Below are positions 25,927-34,835 of a DNA stretch of 64,000 nt, in pieces. The translations under genes were made by a program, and so were the position numbers. Each line of letters begins with the position of its first letter. Within the stretch, counting starts at the first letter, position 1. Below the pieces are notes generated by a model. That model did not search any database. It was not told the DNA's origin and worked only from the letters and a program-made list of their open reading frames with translations. Source of the stretch: Methanospirillum purgamenti (GTDB lineage: Archaea > Halobacteriota > Methanomicrobia > Methanomicrobiales > Methanospirillaceae); NCBI RefSeq assembly GCF_018502485.1, contig NZ_CP075546.1, one strand, 5' to 3'.

Positions 25927-27132
25927 TTATCTTCCAAGGGTGCTATGGGCCCGGGCAAGGTGCTGTGCCGCTAAAGCACCAAGTAATGACAGTTCTCCGG
26001 CAAGTACCCCGGATGCTATGATCTCTGCCAGTTTTTTAGCATTGGATCCTGGTGGAGTTCCACTTCCTAAAACATCAAGCATCCTGAGGCTCTCTGCCTG
26101 TGTATCTATGCCGGTTCCACCCCCTACTGTCCCAACCGGGAGAGCGGGAAGAGTAACTGAAACGTATACACCATCTGGTGCTGAATCAACTGTTGTGATA
26201 CATAGTGACCCCTCAACAACATGAGCAGGATCCTGCCCACACGCAATAAACATCGCAGCAATGATATTCGCTGCATGAGCATTGAATCCCAGAGAGCCAG
26301 CCCGTGCAGAGCCTACCAGATTTTTTCGTGCATTGACTTCAAGAAGGGATGAAGCGGTTGTTTTCAGAACGCGTTCTATCAACTCATTTGTCAGCAGTAT
26401 TCCGGCTGATACTGTCTTTCCTCTTCCCATCACAGCGTTTATTGATGCGGGTTTTTTATCCGTGCACCAGTTTCCTGAGAGTGCGATCAGTCGTGCTCCG
26501 GTCTTTTGACTGATAAGATCCGCTGCTTTTGCTGATGCAATGGTAACCATATTCATCCCCATAGCATCGCCGGTAAAGAATGCCATCCTGACAAATACTG
26601 ATGTCCCACCCGTTGTTACATCAATGGTGGTCAGTTTTCCAAACCTGGTGGTTGCTTCTGCTTCTGCTCTGATCTCATCCTGGTGGTTCATGACCCAGTC
26701 GCATATTGTTTTTGCATGGATTATGCTGTCTGCTGCAAAGACAGGGGCACGAGTCATACCATCTTTTAAAATTCTGACCTCAGTTCCTCCGGCTGCTGAG
26801 ATGAGGCTGCATCCCCGGTTTACTGATGCAATAAGGGCCCCTTCTGTTGTTGCCAGCGGGAGGTAATAGGATCCTTCTGCATATTCTCCGTGAATCATGA
26901 TCGGGCCAGCAACTCCAACAGGAACCTGGATAGTCCCAATCATATTCTCGCAGTTTTTCTTTACAACTGCATCAAGACTGATTGAGAGGTCACCAATGTG
27001 CTCGAGCTTTGTATTGGTCTCTTCCTCGATAAACCGGCGACGAATTGCAACGGCCTTATCTGGTGGCAATTCCTTTTCAAGTGCATATAATTTCAGTGAT
27101 CCATCACGCAATCTGCGGAGGTACTCATCCAT
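25927..27132 (-). CDS. hmgA: HMG-CoA reductase (class I)
   Basis: 401 residues. Makes mevalonate for archaeal isoprenoid lipids. Motifs: ENMIGTIQVPVGVAGPI (62-78), catalytic Glu in TTEGALIAS (about E98), GDAMGMNMV (188-196) for NAD(P)H, TDKKPAS with catalytic Lys, GQDPAHVVEG with catalytic Asp, GTVGGGTGI, and C-terminal HLARAHST with catalytic His. Class I architecture, so NADPH use is expected. Only 39 bp separates its start from the divergent Trm5 gene. Confidence 0.98.
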   Translation of the reverse strand: MDEYLRRLRDGSLKLYALEKELPPDKAVAIRRRFIEEETNTKLEHIGDLSISLDAVVKKNCENMIGTIQVPVGVAGPIMIHGEYAEGSYYLPLATTEGALIASVNRGCSLISAAGGTEVRILKDGMTRAPVFAADSIIHAKTICDWVMNHQDEIRAEAEATTRFGKLTTIDVTTGGTSVFVRMAFFTGDAMGMNMVTIASAKAADLISQKTGARLIALSGNWCTDKKPASINAVMGRGKTVSAGILLTNELIERVLKTTASSLLEVNARKNLVGSARAGSLGFNAHAANIIAAMFIACGQDPAHVVEGSLCITTVDSAPDGVYVSVTLPALPVGTVGGGTGIDTQAESLRMLDVLGSGTPPGSNAKKLAEIIASGVLAGELSLLGALAAQHLARAHSTLGR

Positions 27133-27171
27133 ACATATCTGTTATACCGGCCCGGCCATAACACATGAGGG

Positions 27172-28107
27172 ATGCAGACGAAACGCTGGTGTCTGAAAGT
27201 ACACCGGTCAGAAGGTGAGCAGGTAAGAAAAAACCTTATCGAGAAAGGTCTGCTTGACCGGCTCTATAAAATCAGATCTGAGGGTGATTTTCTCCTTATC
27301 CCGGTAATCCAGAACATCGATGGGGCAATATGTGAGGAACTAACCCCTATTCCAATTCAGAAAGATCTCCCCCGGTTTGAACAGGTTGGAGGAATTGCCA
27401 TCATGCAGGATGATGATCCTACCGGTGCTGGAGAAATCCTTGCATCAAAAGCAACATATCACACGGTTCTCTATGCCGAAAGTGCAGTTAATGGACCGTT
27501 CAGAACAAAAAAATACAAATTATTGGCAGGGATGGACACGACCGCAACAGATTATACTGAATATGGCCATCGCTTCTCAATTGATCTCTCTCTTGCATAC
27601 TTTTCTGCCCGACTTTCCGGAGAAAGGCAGCGCATTCTACATCTGATGCATCCGGGAGAACGGGTAATCGATATGTTTGCAGGAGTAGGTCCGTTTGCTA
27701 TTACCCTCGCAAAAAAAGCATCCGTTATATACGCTGGTGATATGAATCCCGAAGCGGTCATTCTTATGGTCAAAAATTGCTCCCGTAATCGTGTAACTAA
27801 CATCGTCCCAATTCTCGCTGATGCCGTTCATCTTCCAGATATGATTCCTGGACTGGCGGATCGGATCATCATGAATCTTCCACTCCACGCAGTTGCATTT
27901 CTTGATGCAGCGTTTAAACTAATACGACCAGGAGGAATGATTCACCTGTATGCTCTGGTCAGCAGTGAGGATGAGTACCTTGATATGCTCAAATCCTTTC
28001 CTACCCAAAAAATTGATTATAAGTTTGTGAGATCCTATTCACCTGACCGGTTCCATGTCGTGTATGATATAGTGGCAGGGGATCAGGATTTTTCAATTAT
28101 TGAGTAA
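27172..28107 (+). CDS. trm5: tRNA (guanine-37-N1)-methyltransferase Trm5 family
   Basis: 311 residues. N-terminal MQTKRWCLKVHRSEGEQVRK is the D1-like start of archaeal Trm5. The catalytic domain has EYGHRFSIDLSLAYFSARL, MFAGVGPFAITLAKK (SAM motif), AGDMNPEAVILM and IIMNLPLHAVAFLD with the NLP active-site motif. Members methylate G37 next to the anticodon or act in wyosine synthesis (Taw2/Trm5a); I cannot choose between these from sequence alone. Confidence 0.88.
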   Translation: MQTKRWCLKVHRSEGEQVRKNLIEKGLLDRLYKIRSEGDFLLIPVIQNIDGAICEELTPIPIQKDLPRFEQVGGIAIMQDDDPTGAGEILASKATYHTVLYAESAVNGPFRTKKYKLLAGMDTTATDYTEYGHRFSIDLSLAYFSARLSGERQRILHLMHPGERVIDMFAGVGPFAITLAKKASVIYAGDMNPEAVILMVKNCSRNRVTNIVPILADAVHLPDMIPGLADRIIMNLPLHAVAFLDAAFKLIRPGGMIHLYALVSSEDEYLDMLKSFPTQKIDYKFVRSYSPDRFHVVYDIVAGDQDFSIIE

Positions 28108-28129
28108 AACCAGATTTTCCAGAATCTCA

Positions 28130-28441
28130 TCAGCAGAAATGACACTCCATAGGAATTCCAAGAATTATCAGACGGGGCAGGCTGGTATCTGTCTCTTGGC
28201 TGATATTATTGTAATAAGCCTCAACTGATGAATTTTTCTTGTACCGGTCAGTTGAATTGACCGTAATATTCGTTTCTTCAGATGTTACCGGGCTTGCAGC
28301 AGTAAAGGTAAAAATTACCGGTGAAGTGTTGGCTTGAGGGAGAGAATTCGTCACTCTGTCATCTGCAGATGTTGTCACTATTAGAATCAGGATAATTAGA
28401 ATACCAATTCCCAGACAAGCCACCCTATCCATGCTCATCAT
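28130..28441 (-). CDS. Small exported protein, unknown
   Basis: 103 residues: one N-terminal hydrophobic helix (LGIGILIILILIVTTSA) then a Thr/Ser/Asn-rich extracellular part with several N-glycosylation sequons (NTS, NIT, NST, NSS, NIS). Ends with a short hydrophobic PRLIILGIPMECHFC. No family recognised. Stands 31 bp downstream of the PEGA gene on the same strand, so may be co-transcribed. Confidence 0.5.
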   Translation of the reverse strand: MMSMDRVACLGIGILIILILIVTTSADDRVTNSLPQANTSPVIFTFTAASPVTSEETNITVNSTDRYKKNSSVEAYYNNISQETDTSLPRLIILGIPMECHFC

Positions 28442-28445
28442 GTTC

Positions 28446-28472
28446 GTGAAAAAAAGAGATAGTTTTTCTCAC
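28446..28472 (-). terminator. Bulged hairpin with U-tract after the PEGA gene
   Basis: On the minus strand GTGAGAAAAA pairs with TTTTTTTCAC through one bulge. It begins 1 nt past the PEGA gene stop and runs into a T-rich stretch, a plausible archaeal terminator. Confidence 0.45.
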
Positions 28473-30236
28473 CTAATTATTTCGGCGGTGGAACAGGAAC
28501 CCTACTGCACATAATCCCCCGATAATGGCGAGAAGTGGTACAGGTGCCCGTGTTTGTGTTGGAAGGGGTGTTTGTGTCGGTTCTTTTGTGGGTTGCGCAA
28601 TTGGCACCATTTCAATTATCATATCGGTTGTATTTCCTCCGGTTATGGTTACCGGCCGGGTTGCGTCAGAATAGTCATTCATCCGAACTATCAGAGTATG
28701 TTGACCTGGCTGGACTGATGGAAGAGTCAGGGGTGTAATACCTTTAAACAGATTATCCAGGAATACATAGGCTCCTGATGGATTTGAGTTTACTACAAGG
28801 GTTCCGTTCTTTGTGGCCGGGTTTGGGGATGACTGAAGGGCGACCTGAACCGTACTGGTTTGTCCTCCATTCACAGATACGGTTCCCTGATAGTCCTGAT
28901 TTTGTGGATGTGATATCCGAATGGTATATATCCCCGGATTTAAACCCGGAATATCCAGGTATCCGGTAGATGGTGTTTTTCCTTTGTAATCATTGTTCAG
29001 GAACACCTCAGAAGACCCCGGAGTGCTCGCTACCTGGACAGATCCATATGATGGCCCGTGTGGCTCAAGCTGAGCGGTTATCTGGTTTTGTTGACCGGCA
29101 TAGAGGGTGACCCCGGAGCTAAAGGTATTATAACCAGCATATTTGAGAACCAGGGTGTGTGCTCCGGCAGAAGCTGATAATGTATATGGTGTCTGTCCAT
29201 AATACACACCATCAAGGAAGATGTCAGCTCCTGAAGGTGTACTTGTAACGTATAATGTTCCAAATCTGTCAACAGGTGATAATGAAGCACTTACCTGTGC
29301 CTCTGTTCCGGTATTGACTCTTATCTGCGTTGTATATGGCTGGTATCCATCTTTGGTAACCTTGATTGTATGACTTCCTGGCAACAGATTATCAAAGGTA
29401 CATGGAGTAAGATCCTGGTTGCCGCCATCAAGAATTGCTACACTTCTGGTAGGATTTGATTGCACCCGGATACTGCCATATTGCGCCATTGGAACAAGAG
29501 TCGCAGTTATCGGAATTGTTTGATCTGGTCCGGGATTTTGAGAAAGGGCGGAGGTCCAGTCGTAATATCCGCTCATTCTGATAAGAATCTGATGAGATGG
29601 TGTTCCGGTTGAGTATACTTTTACTAAGGCTGGTGCTGATCCCTGGTATACTCCATCAAAGGTAACTTCTGCTGCTGTTGGGTTTGATTCGATGTATACC
29701 CATCCATAATCCGGCCCGATGATGGTAGGGGTAGGAGATGGTGTTGGTGACTCGGTAGGAGTAACGGTGGGAGTAAAAGTAGGAGTCACTGTCGGCTCCA
29801 TTCTGACAAGGTGGGCATTAATCGGAATAGTCTGACCGGGTGCAGGATTTTCAGAAAGAGATGTACTCCAATCCTGGTACCCATCCATAGAGATGTAAAT
29901 CTGATGAAATGGCGAGGCAGTTGATAGTACCTGAACCATAACCGGGCTTTGTCCTTGTGCATCACCGTCAAAGGTGACCCATGCTCCGGATGGAATGGTG
30001 TTTATTGATATCCACCCATATTGGTCTCCTATCGTTGGCTCAATCGTGATGGTTGGTAATTCTGTTGGAAAATCGGTAGGATAGACGGTTGGATAATCCG
30101 GATCTTCACCTTCGGGAATGAGCGGTCCATCAAACCCTATAGGTACCGCATTATTCACATTCTGTTCTGCAGGCACTGAATTGCAATAAACAATCAATAT
30201 CAGGATGACTGTTATCAAAACCCTGGAAAGTGACAT
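28473..30236 (-). CDS. Surface protein with six PEGA repeats and C-terminal anchor
   Basis: 587 residues. Signal peptide (VLITVILILIVYCNSVPA), then six beta-sandwich PEGA repeats of about 70 residues starting near residues 72, 175, 252, 322, 394 and 474. Each has the form YGxIxVxSxPSGAxVxLDGxxxGxTP. Repeats 1 and 2 share an insert (VQVLSTASPFHQIYISM / VKVYSTGTPSHQILIRM) and are joined by a Thr-Pro-Ser linker (TPTFTPTVTPTESPTPSPTP). Ends with a Thr-Pro linker, a membrane helix and HRRNN. Probably an S-layer-associated protein or adhesin. Confidence 0.88.
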   Translation of the reverse strand: MSLSRVLITVILILIVYCNSVPAEQNVNNAVPIGFDGPLIPEGEDPDYPTVYPTDFPTELPTITIEPTIGDQYGWISINTIPSGAWVTFDGDAQGQSPVMVQVLSTASPFHQIYISMDGYQDWSTSLSENPAPGQTIPINAHLVRMEPTVTPTFTPTVTPTESPTPSPTPTIIGPDYGWVYIESNPTAAEVTFDGVYQGSAPALVKVYSTGTPSHQILIRMSGYYDWTSALSQNPGPDQTIPITATLVPMAQYGSIRVQSNPTRSVAILDGGNQDLTPCTFDNLLPGSHTIKVTKDGYQPYTTQIRVNTGTEAQVSASLSPVDRFGTLYVTSTPSGADIFLDGVYYGQTPYTLSASAGAHTLVLKYAGYNTFSSGVTLYAGQQNQITAQLEPHGPSYGSVQVASTPGSSEVFLNNDYKGKTPSTGYLDIPGLNPGIYTIRISHPQNQDYQGTVSVNGGQTSTVQVALQSSPNPATKNGTLVVNSNPSGAYVFLDNLFKGITPLTLPSVQPGQHTLIVRMNDYSDATRPVTITGGNTTDMIIEMVPIAQPTKEPTQTPLPTQTRAPVPLLAIIGGLCAVGFLFHRRNN

Positions 30237-30421
30237 ATGAATGAGTTGGATTAAAGGGCAATATATCTAATGATGCAATATTCTGAAGAACACTCTATAA
30301 AAGAACTATTGACTTCTCAATCATTCTGATTTTGTTTCCTCTGAAAGGGGGTGTAAATGAATCAGTGTCATACGTATATTGATAATTCACGGCGTGAAAT
30401 ATGTAATCACTGGAGTAAGAC

Positions 30422-30778
30422 ATGGAAAAACTTCCGTGCGAAACAATTGTGTGGGACTCACTACCTGCAATCCGGGCTGCTATTGCGGTTGAGATGGTAC
30501 GGATCGGGCTTTCCCAGAAAATGGTAGCATCGATTCTGAATATGGCACCATCAGCAGTTTCTCAGTATTTATCAGGAAAACGTGGGTATCGTATTGTTTT
30601 TTCTGATGAAGTTACATCGGCTATCGCTTCACTTGCTGCAGATCTCGTTTCGGGTCAGATTAGTGATCCTAGAGAAAGAATTTGCAAAATCTGCGTTCTT
30701 ATTCGTGGAGGAGATTCGGTTTGTTCTGCCTGTACAACTCCGGATGGTCATACACCCACCATATGCAGGCAGGATTAA
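30422..30778 (+). CDS. HTH transcriptional regulator with C-terminal Cys cluster (COG2522-like)
   Basis: 118 residues. N-terminal Cro/CI-type helix-turn-helix, IGLSQKMVASILNMAPSAVSQYLSGKRG, then a helical linker and a C-terminal cysteine motif CKIC (about 93-96) and CSAC (about 110-113) that could bind zinc or an Fe-S cluster. This layout matches an archaeal regulator family seen alone or fused to ThiN. Convergent with, and overlapping by 4 nt, the PAS regulator. An SD-like GGGGGTG upstream serves a different, out-of-frame ATG. Confidence 0.8.
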   Translation: MEKLPCETIVWDSLPAIRAAIAVEMVRIGLSQKMVASILNMAPSAVSQYLSGKRGYRIVFSDEVTSAIASLAADLVSGQISDPRERICKICVLIRGGDSVCSACTTPDGHTPTICRQD

Positions 30779-32046
30779 TGTTCCCTGATAACGATGCATA
30801 CTCCACTCACAATCCCTCCCTGAATAGATACCCGGGAGGTTGAAATAAACACTCTCTTTTTTCTTCCTCCCCTGGCCCGGATAATTGCTTTCAGATCCCG
30901 GATTTCATCACCCGTACAGGTTTCCTGGACAAGATCCCGACCGGCATTCAGCTCAGGGGTGATAATGGAAAGGGCAGTACTACCAATGAGCTCATCCCGT
31001 GGGTACCCGGTCATCAATTCAGCACCACGATTCCAGGATAGAACTTTCCCGGCAGGTGTTGTCGTAATTACCGCTTCATGAAGCATATCCATAAGTGATG
31101 CCAGCAGAACAGGAGCGGATCCGCCCTCCTGGAAACCGGTTATGTCCCGTGAAAATCCAATAATTTCTCTTATCTCTCCGCTATTGTCTGATATTGGAAA
31201 TAACCGCTCATCAAACCATCTGACTGTATCCCTCTCTTGTAACGGGAAGATTATCCTGTATGGTTCCCCTTTTGTGTGAACATACCCAGCGGCATCTGAT
31301 ATAAGATGTCTTGCATGTGTGTCACAGAAATTGAGTCTGTTCTCGCCTATCATGCTCTGTGGATCCCGATGATGAGCAACTCCGTACCGGGGATTGACAT
31401 AGGTAAACATCAGTTCTGGTGTCATGACAAAGATACGCTCATCAGTCTCATCTGCAAGTGCGTGAAACAGTTTATAATATCTGTTTTTACTCTCTTCAGC
31501 CTCTTTCCAATCATTTACATCTTCGATAACAAGAAAATGGCCTTTTGTTCCATCGTACATGACGACATCAGCAACAGTAAGCCAGATGAGTCTTTTTCGT
31601 TCTGATCTGATTAATTCCACATCAGATGCAAACACCATCGGTCGATCAGAAGAAATTATCCACGTCCTGATATCCTGTTTTAATCCCTGGATCGTGAGTA
31701 GATCAAGAACATTTCTCCCGGCCAGCTGGTTGAGTTCCATCTCCAGGAAATCTGCAGCACTCAGGTTTGCATTCCTGATTACGTAGGAGTCATCGGTCTG
31801 GATAACAGCAGAAGAGATGTAGTTTAGAAGAGTTGTTATGGGGATTCTTTTAGAAAGGGAGAATATTTTTGCTTTTCCTACAGTTCGGACATCAACTATA
31901 CCAGAGAGAAACATCATCTCAATATACTTGCTGATGGTGTTTCGTGACATGGACAAACCGGCAGATATCTCTGATATTGTTAAACCACCTCGATTCTCTC
32001 GTAAATGCTCTGTTATCCGGGAGATGTAATAGTGGGTATTGTCCAT
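30775..32046 (-). CDS. Winged-helix and multi-PAS sensor-regulator
   Basis: 423 residues. N-terminal helix-turn-helix (LTISEISAGLSMSRNTISKYIEMMFL, about residues 20-50), then PAS domains: about 70-180 (VIRNANLSAADFLEMEL), 190-300 (MTPELMFTYVNPRYGVAH, EIIGFSRDITGFQ) and 310-423 (LSWNRGAELMTGYPRDELIG). No kinase or GGDEF domain, so this is a one-component regulator that couples ligand or redox sensing by PAS directly to DNA binding. Such HTH-PAS proteins are frequent in Methanomicrobiales. Confidence 0.85.
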   Translation of the reverse strand: MDNTHYYISRITEHLRENRGGLTISEISAGLSMSRNTISKYIEMMFLSGIVDVRTVGKAKIFSLSKRIPITTLLNYISSAVIQTDDSYVIRNANLSAADFLEMELNQLAGRNVLDLLTIQGLKQDIRTWIISSDRPMVFASDVELIRSERKRLIWLTVADVVMYDGTKGHFLVIEDVNDWKEAEESKNRYYKLFHALADETDERIFVMTPELMFTYVNPRYGVAHHRDPQSMIGENRLNFCDTHARHLISDAAGYVHTKGEPYRIIFPLQERDTVRWFDERLFPISDNSGEIREIIGFSRDITGFQEGGSAPVLLASLMDMLHEAVITTTPAGKVLSWNRGAELMTGYPRDELIGSTALSIITPELNAGRDLVQETCTGDEIRDLKAIIRARGGRKKRVFISTSRVSIQGGIVSGVCIVIREH

Positions 32047-32133
32047 CGGTGGAAAGAGATTGTCGGTGTCATTATATAATTGTGGCGATCCCTTGACTCA
32101 AGATATATGTAGTGAAAAAAGACATCTTTCATC

Positions 32134-34236
32134 ATGTCACTCCCGAACCGGCTGGTACATGAACACAGCTTGTATCTTCGCCAGCATGCATATAATCCGG
32201 TGGACTGGTATCCCTGGGGAGAAGAAGCATTTAAAAAGGCTCGGGAGCAGGATAAACCCGTTTTTCTTTCAATTGGATATGCAGCATGTCATTGGTGTCA
32301 TGTGATGGAACATACATGTTTTGAGGATGAATCAGTTGCACATCTTCTAAATGCTCATTTTATCTCAATCAAAGTAGATAGAGAAGAACACCCGGACATA
32401 GATGCCATTTATATGAATGTCTGTCAGGCCATGACTGGTTCTGGTGGCTGGCCGCTCAGTCTCTTTTTAACTCCTGATAAACGTCCCTTTTATGCAGCTA
32501 CCTATATCCCTCGAGACAGTAGTCCGGGAATGCCTGGGATGCTTGACATTCTTCCGTATCTTGCGGATGTCTGGAAGACAAGAAAAGGAGACGTCCATGC
32601 AATCGCTGACCAGATTATTACAGCAATTCTTAAACATAATGAGAGAAATCAACCCGGCAACATTCAGGATATTGTAGAATATGCCGCAAAAAACCTTATC
32701 AATCGGTATGATCCGGTTCATGGAGGTTTTTCACGTGCCCCTAAGTTTCCTTCAGTCTCTACCCTTATGTTTCTGTTTCGGTATTCCTGGTACCAGAATG
32801 AATCAAATATACTCTCAATGATTGTAAAAACCCTTGATCAGATTGCATATGGCGGGATCCGGGATCATCTGGACGGTGGTTTTCACCGGTATGCAACAGA
32901 TAATGCATGGAAACTTCCTCATTTTGAAAAAATGCTCTATGATCAGGCGATGGCCGTTCTTGTGTACACTGAAGCATGGCAGGTAACAGGTTCTCTTAGT
33001 TATAAACACATTGTAATATCTGCCCTTGAATATATGATGCATTCATTACAGGAAAAAGAGGGTGGGTTTTATTCTTCTGAAGATGCGGACAGCCCTGGTG
33101 GGGAGGGGGCATATTATCTCTGGACCTATGATGAAATATCCCATTTGTGTGGATCAGATGCAGAAATAGTATGCCAGCTATTTCACCTCTCTAAAAATGG
33201 TAATGTATCTGGTGTGCATGGAATGAAACCTGGAGACAATGTGCTCTATCCGCAGGAGAATCCTATTGAAAAATTAAAACGTTTGGGAATTTCTGATCCC
33301 CAGGAGTACTATCAAAAAATTATTCACACCCTTCGGACTGCCCGGGCAAACCGCGAAAAACCAGCAACGGATGATAAAATTCTTACCGATTGGAATAGTA
33401 TGGCCGTCTGGGCTTTGGCATATGCCGGATCAGTCTTTCAAATTGACCGGTACATCATGCAGGCTATCAGAACTGCTGATTTTTTGTTTTCTACCATGGT
33501 CCGTTCTGATGGCACGGTTCTTCATCGCTGGCATGATGGGGATGTAGGAATTGCTGGGACAAGCAGTGATTATCTCTCCTTGTCATGGTCTTGTATGGTA
33601 CTGTATCAGGTTACCGGAGATGAGAAATGGTTTATCCGGTCACAGGATTTGGAAAAGGAAGCTTCACTGAGGTTTTACGATCATCAGAATGGCGGGTATT
33701 TTCAGACAGAAAGCCTGGTTGATCTGCCCGTGCGGCTGAAAGATCATACTGACGGTCCGGTCCCCAGCGTGAATGGGATAGCGTACCTTCTCCTCCGATC
33801 TCTTGGAGAAATCACGGGAGATGAGGAATATATAAAAAAATCCCAGGATATTGAGCGATATTATGCTAAGTCTGAAGAGTGGGTAGCATATTCTTCTCCT
33901 TCATTTCTCATGGGACTTTGTGAAAACAAACATAGGGGAAGAGCGGTACTCATGGGAGATCCAAAAAATCCTGAATACTCAAAGATGTGGTCAGAACTAT
34001 GGTCCTGTTTTTGTCCGGGGTTCATAAGAATCCCAGTTAGAGGAAATAAATCATCAATTATTAAAAATATCCTCGGTTCAGATGTTTTGGACAGTATTCC
34101 AAAAGTCCTCATCTGCGCAAGAAACCAGTGCTACCCTCCAGTCACATCTGTAGAAAAGTTGCAGGAGTTTTTAAGGAAATCAGATGTTTTTAAGGGCGAT
34201 GAGGTTTCGAACGCCACTGAGTCTCCAGACAAGTGA
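32134..34236 (+). CDS. DUF255/YyaL-type thioredoxin-like protein with alpha/alpha-toroid domain
   Basis: 700 residues. N-terminal thioredoxin fold with CHWC (C52, C55) in GYAACHWCHVMEHTCF, followed by SGGWPLSLFLTPDKRPF. The rest is a six-hairpin, glycosidase-like alpha/alpha barrel (GGFSRAPKFPSVSTLMFL, GGIRDHLDGGFHRYATD, FEKMLYDQAMAVLVY, GGFYSSEDADSPGG). Same architecture as bacterial YyaL and mammalian SPATA20. Function unproven; a redox or carbohydrate role is proposed. Its last 57 nt overlap the convergent gene's 3' end. Confidence 0.93.
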   Translation: MSLPNRLVHEHSLYLRQHAYNPVDWYPWGEEAFKKAREQDKPVFLSIGYAACHWCHVMEHTCFEDESVAHLLNAHFISIKVDREEHPDIDAIYMNVCQAMTGSGGWPLSLFLTPDKRPFYAATYIPRDSSPGMPGMLDILPYLADVWKTRKGDVHAIADQIITAILKHNERNQPGNIQDIVEYAAKNLINRYDPVHGGFSRAPKFPSVSTLMFLFRYSWYQNESNILSMIVKTLDQIAYGGIRDHLDGGFHRYATDNAWKLPHFEKMLYDQAMAVLVYTEAWQVTGSLSYKHIVISALEYMMHSLQEKEGGFYSSEDADSPGGEGAYYLWTYDEISHLCGSDAEIVCQLFHLSKNGNVSGVHGMKPGDNVLYPQENPIEKLKRLGISDPQEYYQKIIHTLRTARANREKPATDDKILTDWNSMAVWALAYAGSVFQIDRYIMQAIRTADFLFSTMVRSDGTVLHRWHDGDVGIAGTSSDYLSLSWSCMVLYQVTGDEKWFIRSQDLEKEASLRFYDHQNGGYFQTESLVDLPVRLKDHTDGPVPSVNGIAYLLLRSLGEITGDEEYIKKSQDIERYYAKSEEWVAYSSPSFLMGLCENKHRGRAVLMGDPKNPEYSKMWSELWSCFCPGFIRIPVRGNKSSIIKNILGSDVLDSIPKVLICARNQCYPPVTSVEKLQEFLRKSDVFKGDEVSNATESPDK

Positions 34237-34656
34237 GCGCTCTTCAGTGCAGATTGATTCAGGTGGATCCTGTGGTGAATGACCAAGTGCAGCAAGTATA
34301 TTATTTGAAAGGTTTTGTTCCTGTATGAGTCTTACAAACCGCTCCCTGATAAGTTTCTTTTCAATTGAATCATTCACTTCTTCAAGATAACCCTGAAGGG
34401 TTACAAACATGTAACAGGAGAGATCTTTGGTATATTTGTCAATCTCTACAGAGACATAGGGAGATTTTCTGAAATATTCAATCTTTTTACCATACTTAGT
34501 GGATAGGAAATAGATGTGTTTCCCATCAAATACATATAAAAATGGTGCAATATAAGGATATTTTTCCCCTGAAAAAGCGATTCGGGCCATGAACCGGCTA
34601 TGAATTAATGCATCATACTCTTCTTTTTCCATGCGGGGGATCTTCACTATTTCCAT
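34180..34656 (-). CDS. Pyridoxamine 5'-phosphate oxidase-like flavin-binding protein
   Basis: 158 residues with the split-barrel FMN-binding fold: IPRMEKEEYDALIHSRFMARIAF, YPYIAPFLYVFDGKHIYFLST, SPYVSVEIDKYT and FVTLQGYLEEV. Members bind FMN, F420 or heme and reduce small substrates; which applies here is unclear. The family fits an F420-using methanogen. The C-terminal 19 codons overlap the end of the convergent DUF255 gene. Confidence 0.85.
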   Translation of the reverse strand: MEIVKIPRMEKEEYDALIHSRFMARIAFSGEKYPYIAPFLYVFDGKHIYFLSTKYGKKIEYFRKSPYVSVEIDKYTKDLSCYMFVTLQGYLEEVNDSIEKKLIRERFVRLIQEQNLSNNILAALGHSPQDPPESICTEERSLVWRLSGVRNLIALKNI

Positions 34657-34835
34657 GATACCTAAAACAACATTTACCTTACTGGTAATAAACTATGCAG
34701 ACCTGAGTCTCCAATGGAAATAGTGTTCATCTGACAATTTTTCATGATTTAACATACCTATTGTTATTTGTTTTGAAAGGGAAACTACTTTATTGAATCA
34801 ATCACACCCTGATTGGAATCTTTGAGATAGATGAG

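Noticed and set aside
30357..30527. 56-codon frame (MNQCHTYIDN...) with a good GGGGGTG upstream, overlapping the COG2522-like regulator in another frame
   Set aside because: It overlaps 106 nt of a gene with a clear HTH and Cys motif, and its sequence past codon 22 is just an alternative reading of that gene. Could only be a leader peptide; not supported.
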